This document shows positions 1 through 8,064 of a DNA stretch of 20,784 nucleotides, in pieces. Source of the stretch: Chloroflexota bacterium (GTDB taxonomy: Bacteria > Chloroflexota > Anaerolineae > Anaerolineales > Anaerolineaceae); NCBI GenBank assembly GCA_029265085.1, contig JAJUJY010000072.1:1-20784 (forward strand), given 5' to 3'. Below the pieces are notes generated by a model. It was not told the origin of the DNA and ran no database searches. It saw nothing but the letters and a program-made list of their open reading frames with translations. Every line of letters begins with the position of its first letter. Position 1 is the stretch's first letter. A program made the position numbers and the translations under genes.

Positions 1-66
1 GAACATCTGTACCGCTAGCAGCTTTACCTCTTTGCTGTAGTGAATCATTCCTTTCTTTCCTGCCAT
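1..66 (-). CDS. IS3-family transposase OrfA, N-terminal fragment (22 codons)
   Basis: The ATG at 66-64 opens a frame that stays open to the window edge. It starts MAGKKGMIHYSKEVKLLA and goes on to VQMF. Basic residues followed by a (Y)SKE-K--AV pattern are typical of the N-terminal helix-turn-helix of OrfA proteins in the IS3 family, which bind the IS ends. A strong ribosome binding site (AGGAGG at 82-77) lies ten bases upstream of the ATG, inside a hairpin arm. In this family OrfA is normally followed by OrfB, joined by a programmed frameshift; that part lies outside the window. Too little is present to tell whether the transposase is intact. Confidence 0.72.
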   Translation of the reverse strand, partial: MAGKKGMIHYSKEVKLLAVQMF

Positions 67-70
67 ATGA

Positions 71-108
71 AAAGCACCTCCTGCTTCTATTCTCGCATGA
101 GGTGCTTT
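71..108 (-). promoter_or_regulatory. Hairpin sequestering the OrfA ribosome binding site
   Basis: The arms AAAGCACCTC (71-80) and GAGGTGCTTT (99-108) are perfect 10-base complements around an 18-base loop. On the minus strand the 3' arm contains the GAGG of the OrfA Shine-Dalgarno sequence (AGGAGG, 82-77). A transcript entering from outside the IS would fold both arms and hide the site; one starting inside the loop would leave it open. This is the known logic by which several IS elements limit transposase synthesis from read-through transcription. The arms are also followed by short T runs on both strands, so weak terminator activity is possible. Confidence 0.62.
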
Positions 109-115
109 CTTTTTC

Positions 116-140
116 TGTCTTGTTTTATGGGGTCAGTTCA
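116..140 (-). repeat. IS terminal inverted repeat (transposase-start end)
   Basis: This 25-base end reads TGAACTGACCCC at its outer tip on the minus strand and ends in AAGACA. The outer tip defines the junction with host DNA at 140/141. The partner repeat is outside the window. The match to the IS150-group end consensus is from memory, not from a search. Confidence 0.68.
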
Positions 141-159
141 TACTTGAGCAGCCTGTTTT

Positions 160-606
160 TTATTCTGCTGGTTCTGCAAATTGAAGGGCCAGGAACTGCA
201 AGGCTAACCAGTAAGACCGCCAGCCAAATCCGCTGATCCTGCCAACACATACTGGAGCAATCAAGGAAGTTCGCCGGAAATCTTCGCGTGCATCCACATT
301 GGATAAATGAACTTCGATGACAGGGATCGAAATGGAGGCAACAGCATCCCGTAAGGCTACGGAGGTATGCGTATAGCCGCCTGGGTTGAGGATAACTCCA
401 TTTGCCCAATCGTTGGCTTGCTGAAGGCTGTCGATCAAACCGCCTTCATGATTTGACTGGAGTGTGTATACCTCCATACCAAGAGTCTGACCTTCTTTGA
501 TGAGCTTTTGATCAATGACGGATAAACTAAAATTCCCGTAGATATGGGGTTCGCGTTTTCCTAGCATATTTAAATTAGGACCGTGTAAGACCAGCACTTT
601 TTTCAT
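160..606 (-). CDS. aroQ: Type II 3-dehydroquinate dehydratase
   Basis: Catalyses the third shikimate step, 3-dehydroquinate to 3-dehydroshikimate, in the cytoplasm. The 148 residues match the usual size of the type II (dodecameric) family. Visible are the N-terminal LHGPNLNMLGKREP with catalytic Tyr23 in HIYG, the ILNPGGYTHTSVALRDA segment (about 72-88), the catalytic His100 in EVHLSN, and the Arg-rich FRRTSLIAPVC followed by ISGFG. The ATG at 606 follows GGGAGAA and lies nine bases after the aroKB stop, so it is co-transcribed. It is the last gene of the aro operon. The stop codon (160-162) is followed after 19 bases by the IS end. No intrinsic terminator separates them. Confidence 0.95.
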   Translation of the reverse strand: MKKVLVLHGPNLNMLGKREPHIYGNFSLSVIDQKLIKEGQTLGMEVYTLQSNHEGGLIDSLQQANDWANGVILNPGGYTHTSVALRDAVASISIPVIEVHLSNVDAREDFRRTSLIAPVCVGRISGFGWRSYWLALQFLALQFAEPAE

Positions 607-615
607 TGTTTCTCC

Positions 616-2199
616 CTACGCATCAAGACAGACTTGGATAGCTTCCAAAATAAGATTTTGATTTTGGATGATTACTCCTGTTTTTACATTTCCGACCTGG
701 GCAGGCAGGGCAAACTGGATTGTTCCCTGGTGCTTTTTCTTATCTACTTGCATGGCCTGATAAATTGTTTGGGGATCGATAGAGTAAGGACAGACCACAG
801 GCAGGCCAAGCTTCTGGATCACGACTGCAATCTGGTTGGATAATCCCGAAGAGGCAATGCCGGACTCTTCGGCCAGTCGAGCTTCTGCGATCAAACCGAT
901 TCCAACGGCTTCACCGTGTGTCAGGCGGTACCCGGACGCACTTTCCAGGGCATGCCCGATGGTGTGCCCGAGATTGAGGGCTGCCCGTTGGCCTTTTTCA
1001 TATGGATCAGCTTCTATCAGGTGGATTTTCACTGCCATGCTCCGCCGTATGATTTCTTCAATGTTCTGGTGTACTACTGGCAATCCCTGGCTGCACAAGT
1101 TAAACAGCGCTTCATCTCCGATCAGCCCACTTTTTACCACCTCCGCCATTCCGGAACGAAATTCACGTTCGGGCAGGGTTTGCAGTGTTTCCGGGTCTGC
1201 CAGGATTAGCCGCGGGGGATAAAATGCACCGATTAAGTTTTTCCCTTGGGGTAAATCTGCACCAGTTTTCCCTCCCAGGCAGGCATCAGCCATCGACAAC
1301 AGACTGGTTGGAACAATTGCCCAGGCTATTCCGCGCAGATATGTGGCCGCAGCAAAACCAGCCAGGTCGCTAACAACGCCTCCGCCTGCTGCTAAAACCG
1401 TACTCGAGCGGTCTAATCCAGCAGATAAAAAGCCATCCCATAACTTGCCGATGGTTTGAATCGTTTTGTGTTCTTCTCCAGCCGGTAAACAGATTTCCTG
1501 TGCAAAATACCCGGCCTGATCAAGGCTGTTCAGGATTTGATCTCGATACAATGGAGAGGTGTTGGTATCTGTGACAACTCCAACCGGACCATTCAATTTG
1601 CGTTCTCGCAGCAGCAGGCCAATTTCTATTAATTTCCCTGGCTGCACAATCACATCATAGGCTGGCGGCATTTTTTGCACCCGAAAACGACCCAGGCAGC
1701 GTTGAATTTCTTCAACAATGCATGTTAGGTTCTCTTGGGCGCTGCTGATCTGAATGGAAAAAGAGGTGTAATGGCTGGATCGTTGAGCAAGCAATCCGGC
1801 CAGTTTTTCATGTGTGTTGCCTTGGATGAGTGGCCGCTGGGTGGAAGTTTGCGGAATTCGCTCTGCTAAGGTCTCCAGCGGCGCATTAAAGCAAACTACT
1901 TTTCCGTGCTTTTCTACCAGGCAGCGGTTGGCTTCGCGCAGCAAAGTTCCTCCACCCAGTGCCAGCACCCCAGGAGGTTTTTGCAGGCAGCTAAAAAGCA
2001 TTTCACTTTCTAGCTCACGAAAAGCGGCTTCACCCTGTTGTACAAAGATTTCTGGAATAGACTGGGCGCATTTTACTTCGATTTCTTGGTCCAGGTCATA
2101 AAAGGGCAGTGCCAGGGTTTGCGCCAACTGATTGCCGAGGGTTGATTTACCGGAACCCGGCGGGCCGTATAGAAATATCCAGGCTTGGGTGATGTTCAT
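616..2199 (-). CDS. aroKB: Bifunctional shikimate kinase / 3-dehydroquinate synthase fusion
   Basis: One 527-residue protein carries two non-consecutive shikimate-pathway activities. The N-terminal domain (about 1-170) is shikimate kinase: Walker A GPPGSGKST (12-20), the shikimate-binding DLD (35-37) and a GGGTLL motif. After a short linker, the C-terminal domain (from about 180) is an NAD- and metal-dependent dehydroquinate synthase: AGEEHKT, AAGGGVVSDLAGFAAATYLRG, PTSLLSMADACLGGKTG, EVVKSGLIGD, NLGHTIGHALE and LTHGEAVGIG, which supply the usual Lys, Glu and His metal and substrate ligands. The same fusion order is known from Thermotoga. The start is the ATG at 2199, which overlaps the aroC stop as ATGA and has GGAGG ten bases upstream. 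A TTG at 2220 would add seven residues but is less convincing. Confidence 0.95.
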   Translation of the reverse strand: MNITQAWIFLYGPPGSGKSTLGNQLAQTLALPFYDLDQEIEVKCAQSIPEIFVQQGEAAFRELESEMLFSCLQKPPGVLALGGGTLLREANRCLVEKHGKVVCFNAPLETLAERIPQTSTQRPLIQGNTHEKLAGLLAQRSSHYTSFSIQISSAQENLTCIVEEIQRCLGRFRVQKMPPAYDVIVQPGKLIEIGLLLRERKLNGPVGVVTDTNTSPLYRDQILNSLDQAGYFAQEICLPAGEEHKTIQTIGKLWDGFLSAGLDRSSTVLAAGGGVVSDLAGFAAATYLRGIAWAIVPTSLLSMADACLGGKTGADLPQGKNLIGAFYPPRLILADPETLQTLPEREFRSGMAEVVKSGLIGDEALFNLCSQGLPVVHQNIEEIIRRSMAVKIHLIEADPYEKGQRAALNLGHTIGHALESASGYRLTHGEAVGIGLIAEARLAEESGIASSGLSNQIAVVIQKLGLPVVCPYSIDPQTIYQAMQVDKKKHQGTIQFALPAQVGNVKTGVIIQNQNLILEAIQVCLDA

Positions 2200-3380
2200 G
2201 GAGCCGGTTCCTCCGGCCAAAAGATATGTGCTGAGTCGGAAATATTCAAACTGGACAGGCGTGCCTGGCGTAACTGGTCAAAGCGGGGGCGCATTTCTGC
2301 AATTGAATCTCCTCCCAGCTTTTCTATCAACGCATCCGCGAGAATGTAAGCCATTACCGCTTCAAGAATCGGTACTGCCCGTGGGACCGGGCAAAAATCC
2401 GATCTTTCATATTGGGTTGAGACTTCTTCACCGGATGCCAGATTGACGGATGGCTGTGGTGTCAGGGTAGTGGCAATGGGTTTCATTGCAGCGCGCAGCA
2501 GAATGGGCTGGCCGGTGCTGATACCGCCTTCAATCCCGCCGCTGCGCAGCCCTGGTCTCACAAGTTGATCACCCTCCAGCCGGATAGGGTCTTGGACCTG
2601 GGTTCCGGGCAGGCGGGCATTCTCAAAGGCTGGACCAATTTCAACTCCTTTGACAGCGGGGATACTCAAAATAGCTGCGCCTAGCCGGGCATCCAGCCGG
2701 CGGTCCCAATGGACATGCGATCCAAGGCCGGTAGGAACCCCCAGGGCAACTGCCTCAACGACACCGCCCAGGGTGTCTTTGCTGTGCATAATTTGGCGAA
2801 TGCGTTCTTGCATTGCCTTGGCGGCCTGTGGATCGGGACAACGAACCTCATTTTCTTCAGCACGTGTGGAGCGCTCTTCGAGGGGAATATCGTGCAGTTG
2901 TGCCTGTATCTCACCAATCGAAGCAACATATCCACCGATTTGGATACCAAATTGTGCCAATAACAAACGGCAAATGCTGCCAACGGCAACCCGGGCGGCT
3001 GTTTCACGGGCGGAGGCACGCTCAAGCCCAGGGCGCAGGTCAGAGTATCCGTACTTAACCGCAGCTGATAAATCAACATGTCCTGGACGAGGGATGGGAA
3101 AGGCGGGTATTTCCTTTCCAGCCCATTTGCGGTGGTCCAGGTTGTCTATCTGTACAGCCAGGGGAGCACCGGTGCTAAGACCTTCCATGACACCACTTAA
3201 TATCCGGACTGCGTCCTTTTCGATTTTCATCCGCGGACCGGAGCCTGTTCCAGTTTGGCGGCGAGACAGCTGGAAATTGATCGCTTCATCGGAGACGGGC
3301 AGCCCGGCAGGCAGACCTTCCAGTATTGCGACCAGCGCAGGGCCGTGAGATTCACCAGCGGTTAAATAACGAAGGGTCAT
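2196..3380 (-). CDS. aroC: Chorismate synthase
   Basis: Converts 5-enolpyruvylshikimate-3-phosphate to chorismate using reduced FMN, the last common aromatic step. The 394 residues agree with the family. Hallmarks in order are LTAGESHGPALVAILEGLPAG at the N terminus, SRRQTGTGSGPRMKIEKD, PRPGHVDLSAAVKYGYSDLRP, LERASARETAARVAVG, GGIEGGISTGQPI and PVPRAVPILEAVMA. The ATG at 3380 overlaps the aroE stop as ATGA, and the gene's own stop overlaps the aroKB start in the same way, so translation is probably coupled on both sides. There is no sign of damage. Confidence 0.96.
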   Translation of the reverse strand: MTLRYLTAGESHGPALVAILEGLPAGLPVSDEAINFQLSRRQTGTGSGPRMKIEKDAVRILSGVMEGLSTGAPLAVQIDNLDHRKWAGKEIPAFPIPRPGHVDLSAAVKYGYSDLRPGLERASARETAARVAVGSICRLLLAQFGIQIGGYVASIGEIQAQLHDIPLEERSTRAEENEVRCPDPQAAKAMQERIRQIMHSKDTLGGVVEAVALGVPTGLGSHVHWDRRLDARLGAAILSIPAVKGVEIGPAFENARLPGTQVQDPIRLEGDQLVRPGLRSGGIEGGISTGQPILLRAAMKPIATTLTPQPSVNLASGEEVSTQYERSDFCPVPRAVPILEAVMAYILADALIEKLGGDSIAEMRPRFDQLRQARLSSLNISDSAHIFWPEEPAP

Positions 3381-4297
3381 AACGTTTCCTTGATTTTTGG
3401 AGAAAAAGAGCTTGCCTGCCCATTCATCGGAGCAGAAGATGCGGCCTGGCGCATAAGGTTTCGGTCAGGGCTTTGGCCCGTCCAATGTTCAAAAGCAGCA
3501 GCGGCCTGTTCCACTAACATGCCCAGTCCGTTGGTCGTTATCAATCCTTGTTGGCGGGCGCGTGCCATCAGGCGTGTTTGCGATGGATTGTAAACCAGAT
3601 CATAAACTAGGCAATCCGGCAGCACAAGTTCATCAGGCCAGGGGCAGCTATCCAAATCAGGATGCATACCGGCTGGGGTTGTGTTAATGAGTGCGCTGAT
3701 GCAGGTTGAGTTCAAGACAATTGATAGCGAAGGCGCAGTTAATGGAATGGCCGAAAAATGTGCACCGTTTCGTTGAAAAGTATCCACAAGGGTTTGCGCC
3801 TGTTCTGCCCGCCGGGCGGCAAAAATGACCTGCCAATCCCATTCAAACAGCGCCTGTGCAACTGCGCGAGCTGAGCCGCCTGCACCTAATATCATTGCGA
3901 CCTGGCGAGGTTGTTTATTCGTTTTGATCCAGGCAGCCAGATCAGTCTGAAAGCCGCGAATATCGGTATTATCTCCAACCAACCTGCCATCTTGAACATA
4001 CACGGTGTTGACTGCTCCGGAGGCCCGCGCGGGAGCAGTTAATCTATCCATGTGAGGCAGGACAGCTTGTTTGTGCGGAATGGTCACATTCAGGCCGTGG
4101 ATTTGACCAATTCGAACCATATCCAATCGTTTGATCAATGCTGATTCCCCTTCAGGTAATGGGGCTACTGGAAATAAGGAATAGTTGCCAGTCAGACCGG
4201 TGGATTCCAATGCGGCCTGGTGGAGCCTGGGAGAAAGACTGTGGCCGACTGGAAAACCGATTAAACCAAAATGATAAAATTCTGGCCGAATACTCAT
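3377..4297 (-). CDS. aroE: Shikimate dehydrogenase (NADP-type)
   Basis: Reduces 3-dehydroshikimate to shikimate. The N-terminal substrate domain has FPVGHSLSPRLHQAAL (about 15-30), LNVTIPHKQAVLPHMD with the catalytic Lys, and GDNTDIRGF with the catalytic Asp. The Rossmann domain follows with LGAGGSARAVAQAL and then INTTPAGMHPD. At 306 residues it is somewhat longer than typical AroE (about 270-290). The extra length is partly a segment near 175-190 and partly a C-terminal tail of about 25 residues after the helix containing EQAAAAFEHWTG. The start ATG overlaps the aroA stop by four bases. The tail has no recognisable motif. Confidence 0.94.
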   Translation of the reverse strand: MSIRPEFYHFGLIGFPVGHSLSPRLHQAALESTGLTGNYSLFPVAPLPEGESALIKRLDMVRIGQIHGLNVTIPHKQAVLPHMDRLTAPARASGAVNTVYVQDGRLVGDNTDIRGFQTDLAAWIKTNKQPRQVAMILGAGGSARAVAQALFEWDWQVIFAARRAEQAQTLVDTFQRNGAHFSAIPLTAPSLSIVLNSTCISALINTTPAGMHPDLDSCPWPDELVLPDCLVYDLVYNPSQTRLMARARQQGLITTNGLGMLVEQAAAAFEHWTGQSPDRNLMRQAASSAPMNGQASSFSPKIKETL

Positions 4298-5631
4298 ACT
4301 GCCTCAAGGTTTCCGCCCAAAGACTGCAGGGTTTGGACAAAATCAGGGTAGGACTCATCAATAATGCCTGCACGATGAACCTGTACAGGTTTCGAACTGC
4401 GCAGTCCCATCAAGGCCAATGCCATTGCCAGGCGGTGATCATTATGCGGATCGACTGTCCCGCCATCGAGTTCTGAAACACCGTCAAGGATAAATCCATC
4501 GGGCGTTTCTTGAATATCCACGCCAAGTTTTTTGCATTCTATGCAAATGGCAGCAATCCGGTCGGACTCTTTCTCGCGCAATTCTTGAGCGTCCCGCACG
4601 ATGGTTTTCCCACGGGCAAAGGCTGCCAGCACAGCAAACGCCGGGAATTCATCAATCATCCGCACAACAAGCGGACCGCTAATTTCGATGCCGTGCAGCG
4701 GTGCACTGCGGATGGAAATGTCTCCGACCGGTTCACCGTACCGCTCACGAATGGAATGAACTTGAACATCTCCGCCCATTTGGAGGATTGCATCCAGCAA
4801 ACCGGTACGGGTGGGGTTAAGTCCGACTTCGCGCAAGGTGACTTCAGATTCAGGTGTGATAGCGGCTGCGGTTAAGATAAAAGCAGCGGCTGAAAAATCG
4901 CCGGGTATTGTCATTTCAAGCGGGCTGATCGCGAGAGACGAAGGTGGAAAAACCTCGGTTATCCAAACGTTACCCGCGCTTGTTTCCTCGATGGTGTTTT
5001 GAATGATAATATTTTGACTGCGCAGCATCCGCTCGGTGTGATCACGGGATGGTCCAGGCTCGCGGATGATCGATTTTTCATTGGCTGCAAGAGATGCCAG
5101 GATCAGGCAGGATTTCACTTGCGCACTGGCAACCGGTAAATCCGTCTGGATACCTCGTAAAGGATGACTGCGGCTTTCTAATTGCAATGGCGCGCGGCCG
5201 TTTTGTGAAATAATCGGCACACCCATTAATTGCAAGGGCGTGACGATTCGCCCCATTGGACGCCGGCGCAGACTTTCTGAACCGTCTAAAACTGCTGGCA
5301 GTCCAGACATTGAAAGTAAACCAGCCATTAATCGCAGGGTAGTGGCGGAGTTGCCGCAATCCAGGGGAACTTTTGGGGTGGTCAGACCAGCCAATCCGCT
5401 GCCTTGAATTACCAAATGGCCTTCTTCCAGTGTCCAGGAAACGCCCAATGCAGTCAGGCAGTTCAACATTACAGTGGTAACCCCGGCAGTCAAAAAGTGA
5501 TCCATCCGGCTTTCTCCATCTGCCAGCGCAGCCAGTAAAGCAGCCCGGTGCGAGATGGATTTGTCACCCGGTAGACTGACCTCTCCGTGGAGGGCGGCAG
5601 ATTTGCGAACGATCAGGGTTAATTCAGACAT
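4294..5631 (-). CDS. aroA: EPSP synthase (3-phosphoshikimate 1-carboxyvinyltransferase), class II-like
   Basis: Transfers the enolpyruvyl group of PEP to shikimate-3-phosphate. The 445 residues contain LPGDKSISHR (20-29, shikimate phosphate and PEP contacts), DCGNSATTLRLMAGLL (91-106), RRRPMGRIVTPLQLMG, DLPVASAQVKSCLILASL, PGDFSAAAFIL, DEFPAFAVLAAFA and RDAQELREKESDR. The residue after Asn-Ser in the GNSATT motif is Ala96, where the glyphosate-sensitive E. coli enzyme has Gly96. Together with PGDKSISHR and RPMGR this resembles class II enzymes such as CP4. The ATG at 5631 overlaps the tyrA stop by eight bases. Function is secure; the class assignment is from motif memory. Confidence 0.95.
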   Translation of the reverse strand: MSELTLIVRKSAALHGEVSLPGDKSISHRAALLAALADGESRMDHFLTAGVTTVMLNCLTALGVSWTLEEGHLVIQGSGLAGLTTPKVPLDCGNSATTLRLMAGLLSMSGLPAVLDGSESLRRRPMGRIVTPLQLMGVPIISQNGRAPLQLESRSHPLRGIQTDLPVASAQVKSCLILASLAANEKSIIREPGPSRDHTERMLRSQNIIIQNTIEETSAGNVWITEVFPPSSLAISPLEMTIPGDFSAAAFILTAAAITPESEVTLREVGLNPTRTGLLDAILQMGGDVQVHSIRERYGEPVGDISIRSAPLHGIEISGPLVVRMIDEFPAFAVLAAFARGKTIVRDAQELREKESDRIAAICIECKKLGVDIQETPDGFILDGVSELDGGTVDPHNDHRLAMALALMGLRSSKPVQVHRAGIIDESYPDFVQTLQSLGGNLEAV

Positions 5632-6514
5632 GGCAGGCCTTTTCTTGATTCTCTAACAATTCTTGACGGTTCCGGCTGGCAGTTTCTAAAAAAGCTCGTA
5701 ATTCATCTTGATCTTCTTCGGCCAGCAGTATTTCAATATTGTCTATAAAACAGCGGAATTTTTGAATAACTTCCTGCACATTTTTTTTATTCGCAGCCAA
5801 TACGTCCAGCATCATGGGTTGGAAAGCCCCTGCCAGTCGGGTGGTACTCCGAAACCCTGGGCCAACCAATCCGGCAGCTTCTTGTGGTGTGATGGAAGCT
5901 AATCCATGCGCAAGCAGGTATGGAAAATGGCTGGTATGCGCCACCCAAAAGTCATGTTCTGCAGCATCCAATAAGACTGGCTGTGCGCCAATTAAATTGA
6001 CCAGCTGGCTGACCGCAGATTTCGCTCGGTCCGAGGTTCTTTCCAATGGGGTGAGTGCAAATACAGCATTTTTAAATAGCTGCGGATCTGCATTTTGCAG
6101 CGAAGGAATTTCTTTTCCGCACATAGGATGCCCCCCAATTGGATCAAAACGTTCGGGCAGCACTTGCATTGCCTGGACGATGTCCTTTTTGGTCGAACCA
6201 ACATCCAGGACAATTGCCGGAGTGTTAACAAGATGCTCCACTTGCTGGATCAATTCCAGAATGCCTCGGATTGGGGCTGCCAGAATGATCATGTTGGATT
6301 CATGCACGGCTTTTGCCAGGTCACCGGTGATTAAATTGGCAAGCTGCCATTGGTTTGCCAGGTCGCGCACCCGCGCATCCGGATCAAATCCTGCCAGCCA
6401 ACCAACCTTGTCTTTCAGGGCGAGTGCCAAAGAACCGCCGATCAAACCCAGGCCGGCAATGCAGATTCGCATTGTCTCAAGGGAGGGTGGATTGGTGTCA
6501 ATCTGCCGGGACAT
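5624..6514 (-). CDS. tyrA: Prephenate dehydrogenase
   Basis: Oxidatively decarboxylates prephenate to 4-hydroxyphenylpyruvate, the tyrosine branch. The N-terminal Rossmann fold begins [19 protein letters not shown] (from residue 15). [20 protein letters not shown], the HPMCGKE motif and the [16 protein letters not shown] segment with catalytic-type His residues follow. At 296 residues it ends after the helical dimerisation domain and has no ACT domain, so direct tyrosine feedback through such a domain is not expected. The ATG at 6514 is preceded by AGGATGG and overlaps the aroF end by 17 bases; Met15 (6472) is an alternative start with no clear ribosome binding site. Confidence 0.93.
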   Translation of the reverse strand: MSRQIDTNPPSLETMRICIAGLGLIGGSLALALKDKVGWLAGFDPDARVRDLANQWQLANLITGDLAKAVHESNMIILAAPIRGILELIQQVEHLVNTPAIVLDVGSTKKDIVQAMQVLPERFDPIGGHPMCGKEIPSLQNADPQLFKNAVFALTPLERTSDRAKSAVSQLVNLIGAQPVLLDAAEHDFWVAHTSHFPYLLAHGLASITPQEAAGLVGPGFRSTTRLAGAFQPMMLDVLAANKKNVQEVIQKFRCFIDNIEILLAEEDQDELRAFLETASRNRQELLENQEKACHV

Positions 6515-7565
6515 TTAAATCCATCCTGGCTGGAATTTCCATGCGAGCCGGGGCTACTTTACGGCCAATCGCTTCGGCTATTGCCCGAACAGAGCGCACC
6601 AGTGCTGCAAATTTTTCTGGCTTCAGGCTTTGCACGCCATCGGATAGGGCTTCATCGGGGCGAGGATGAACTTCGATGATCAAACCGTCTGCACCTGCGG
6701 CAATGCCCGCGCGCGCAATTGCTTCGACAAATTGCCAGTTGCCAGTGCTGTGGCTGGGATCAAGGATGACTGGCAGATGGGTCATCGATTTTAAGACAGG
6801 AATGGCATTAATATCGGTGGTGTTGCGGGTGGAAGTTTCATAGGTGCGGATACCGCGTTCACATAAGATTACCCGCCGGTTGTCATGCGAAAGGATGTAT
6901 TCAGCGGCCATTAACAATTCTTCAACGGTAGCAGACATCCCGCGTTTGAGCAGCACCGGGTGTTGGCTGGCTCCGGCTGCGTGCAGCAAAGCAAAGTTTT
7001 GCATATTTCGAGCACCAATCTGAATCATGTCTGTTGCCGCGACAACCAAAGGAACCTGTTCCGGCGACATGGCTTCAGTTACAACCGGTAAACCTGTGGC
7101 CTGGCGAACATCCGCTAAAATTTCTAAACCTTCTTCTCCTAGCCCTTGAAACGAATATGGAGAGGTCCGTGGTTTATATGCGCCTCCGCGTAAAATATGT
7201 GCCCCGGCTTCTTTAACTGCCAGCGCGGTTTCCAGGATCTGGCTGCGGCTTTCAACGGCGCATGGACCTGCGATGATAATCACCTCCTCTCCGCCAAATT
7301 TCACACCATCAATAGGGATTTGGGAGTTATCCGCGATAAATTCGCGGGAAGCCAGTTTGTAGGGGCGCGAGATGGGGATAATCCGGTCCACACCGTCCAG
7401 GGTTAAGAAGAGATCATGTTTTACAGGCCGGCCGTCTCCCACCACACCGATCACCGTCCGTTCCTCGCCTTGAGAGATATGTGGAGTCAATCCGTTTTGG
7501 TGGACCCGTTCAATTACAAATTGAATTTGATCAGCTGAAGCATTGGTACGCATGACAATTAACAT
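6498..7565 (-). CDS. aroF: 3-deoxy-7-phosphoheptulonate (DAHP) synthase, type I-beta with N-terminal ferredoxin-like domain
   Basis: Condenses PEP and erythrose-4-phosphate, the committed step of aromatic synthesis. Residues about 1-70 form a ferredoxin-like regulatory domain ([10 protein letters not shown]..., [10 protein letters not shown]). In the Thermotoga enzyme this type of domain mediates Tyr/Phe feedback; that role is inferred here. The barrel follows with [10 protein letters not shown] (metal Cys), [67 protein letters not shown] (metal His) and [15 protein letters not shown]. The ATG at 7565 has GGAGG five bases upstream and is preferred over a TTG at 7577 that would itself fall in the ribosome binding site. 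Symbols aroG or aroA(I) are also used for this family. Confidence 0.94.
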   Translation of the reverse strand: MLIVMRTNASADQIQFVIERVHQNGLTPHISQGEERTVIGVVGDGRPVKHDLFLTLDGVDRIIPISRPYKLASREFIADNSQIPIDGVKFGGEEVIIIAGPCAVESRSQILETALAVKEAGAHILRGGAYKPRTSPYSFQGLGEEGLEILADVRQATGLPVVTEAMSPEQVPLVVAATDMIQIGARNMQNFALLHAAGASQHPVLLKRGMSATVEELLMAAEYILSHDNRRVILCERGIRTYETSTRNTTDINAIPVLKSMTHLPVILDPSHSTGNWQFVEAIARAGIAAGADGLIIEVHPRPDEALSDGVQSLKPEKFAALVRSVRAIAEAIGRKVAPARMEIPARMDLNVPAD

Positions 7566-7612
7566 AAAAACCTCCAAAGATAAAAACTTTTTCTATCCAA
7601 ATTTTTCTGGAA

Positions 7613-7978
7613 TCATCTGGCCAGATCAGGACGCAGCCTGACGGCCTCCCGTAAATAAACATGGTTTACGTCTGCCTGGGACAAATCAGTGTTCCAGGAG
7701 AGCATCACGCGAATACATAAGGGAAGACTACCCGGAACTGGGATTTCTTGTGCGCACATTAACGGTACATGGTTCCAACCCATTTCGCGAGCCGCCTGGG
7801 CTGGAAAAGCAGCCGATAAATCGCCGCTGACTGTAAAAAATGCGCTGGCGATTTCTTCCGGGATTAAAGTTGAATTGGCTGCCTGGATTGCCTGCAGCAT
7901 TTCCGCGGTTGCAGTGATGATCTCCTGGGCTGAGTCCCGGCTAACCGTAATGGCTCCTCGAATTCCACGAACAGGCAT
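7613..7978 (-). CDS. aroH: Chorismate mutase, AroH class (monofunctional, Bacillus type)
   Basis: Rearranges chorismate to prephenate. The 121 residues fit the trimeric AroH-class mutase. Visible are VRGIRGAITV at the N terminus with the active-site Arg, SAFFTVSGDLSAAFPAQAAREMGW in the middle, PLMCAQEIPVPGSLPLCIRVM with the conserved Cys/Glu/Arg, and the C-terminal HVYLREAVRLRPDL. This is the first structural gene of the operon. Its ATG at 7978 lies 33 bases beyond the terminator stem of the attenuator and is preceded by AAAGGATCACC. A 47-base gap separates it from aroF. AroH-class mutases are less widespread than the helical AroQ class, so its presence is mildly diagnostic. Confidence 0.93.
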   Translation of the reverse strand: MPVRGIRGAITVSRDSAQEIITATAEMLQAIQAANSTLIPEEIASAFFTVSGDLSAAFPAQAAREMGWNHVPLMCAQEIPVPGSLPLCIRVMLSWNTDLSQADVNHVYLREAVRLRPDLAR

Positions 7979-8000
7979 AAAAGGTGATCCTTTCTTTGCA

Positions 8001-8034
8001 GAAAATAAAAAATGCGAGGCCGTTGGCCTCGCAT
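8001..8034 (-). terminator. Intrinsic terminator of the aro-operon attenuator
   Basis: On the minus strand ATGCGAGGCC (8034-8025), the loop AAC, then GGCCTCGCAT (8021-8012) make a perfect 10-base-pair GC-rich stem. It is followed directly by TTTTTATTTT. This is a textbook rho-independent terminator placed before the first structural gene (aroH), not after a gene, so it must be conditional or it would silence the operon. Its 5' arm is partly a copy of ATGCGAG in the upstream leader reading frame. Confidence 0.9.
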
Positions 8035-8040
8035 CTGGGT

Positions 8041-8062
8041 GAATAGGTTTGAATTCCTATCC
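8041..8062 (-). other. Leader RNA middle hairpin
   Basis: GGATAGG (8062-8056) and CCTATTC (8047-8041) can form a 7-base-pair stem (one G-U pair) with loop AATTCAAA. It lies between the leader peptide stop and the terminator. It could bring the upstream ATGCGAG copy near the terminator's 3' arm. It is read by eye; no folding energy was computed. Confidence 0.5.
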
Positions 8063-8064
8063 GC

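Larger units (their letters stand above)
1..140 (-). mobile_element. IS3-family (IS150-group-like) insertion sequence, left end only, cut by window edge
   Basis: Read on the minus strand, the element starts at base 140 with TGAACTGACCCC and continues to AAGACA at 116. This resembles the terminal repeats of the IS150 group of IS3 as I remember them (TG..CTGACCCC...AGACA). About 50 bases inside is an ATG that opens a reading frame looking like the start of an IS3 OrfA. The element continues beyond base 1, so its other end, orfB and any target duplication are not visible. It sits 19 bases after the aroQ stop codon and is oriented so that aro-operon transcription would run into it. The family call rests on the end sequence plus 22 residues, so the group assignment is tentative. 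Confidence 0.75.

Noticed and set aside
71..108. Hairpin taken as the terminator of the aro operon
   Set aside because: It lies inside the IS, beyond its terminal repeat, and overlaps the OrfA ribosome binding site; the T run after it on the minus strand is only four bases. Sequestering the site is the better explanation.
2650..3348. Long open frame (232 codons) on the plus strand opposite aroC
   Set aside because: Fully antisense to a well-conserved aroC; composition is that of a shadow frame (Arg/Ser/Pro-rich), with no motif and no ribosome binding site.
5814..6518. Open frame of 234 codons on the plus strand opposite tyrA
   Set aside because: Shadow of tyrA; no recognisable domain and no promoter or ribosome binding site.
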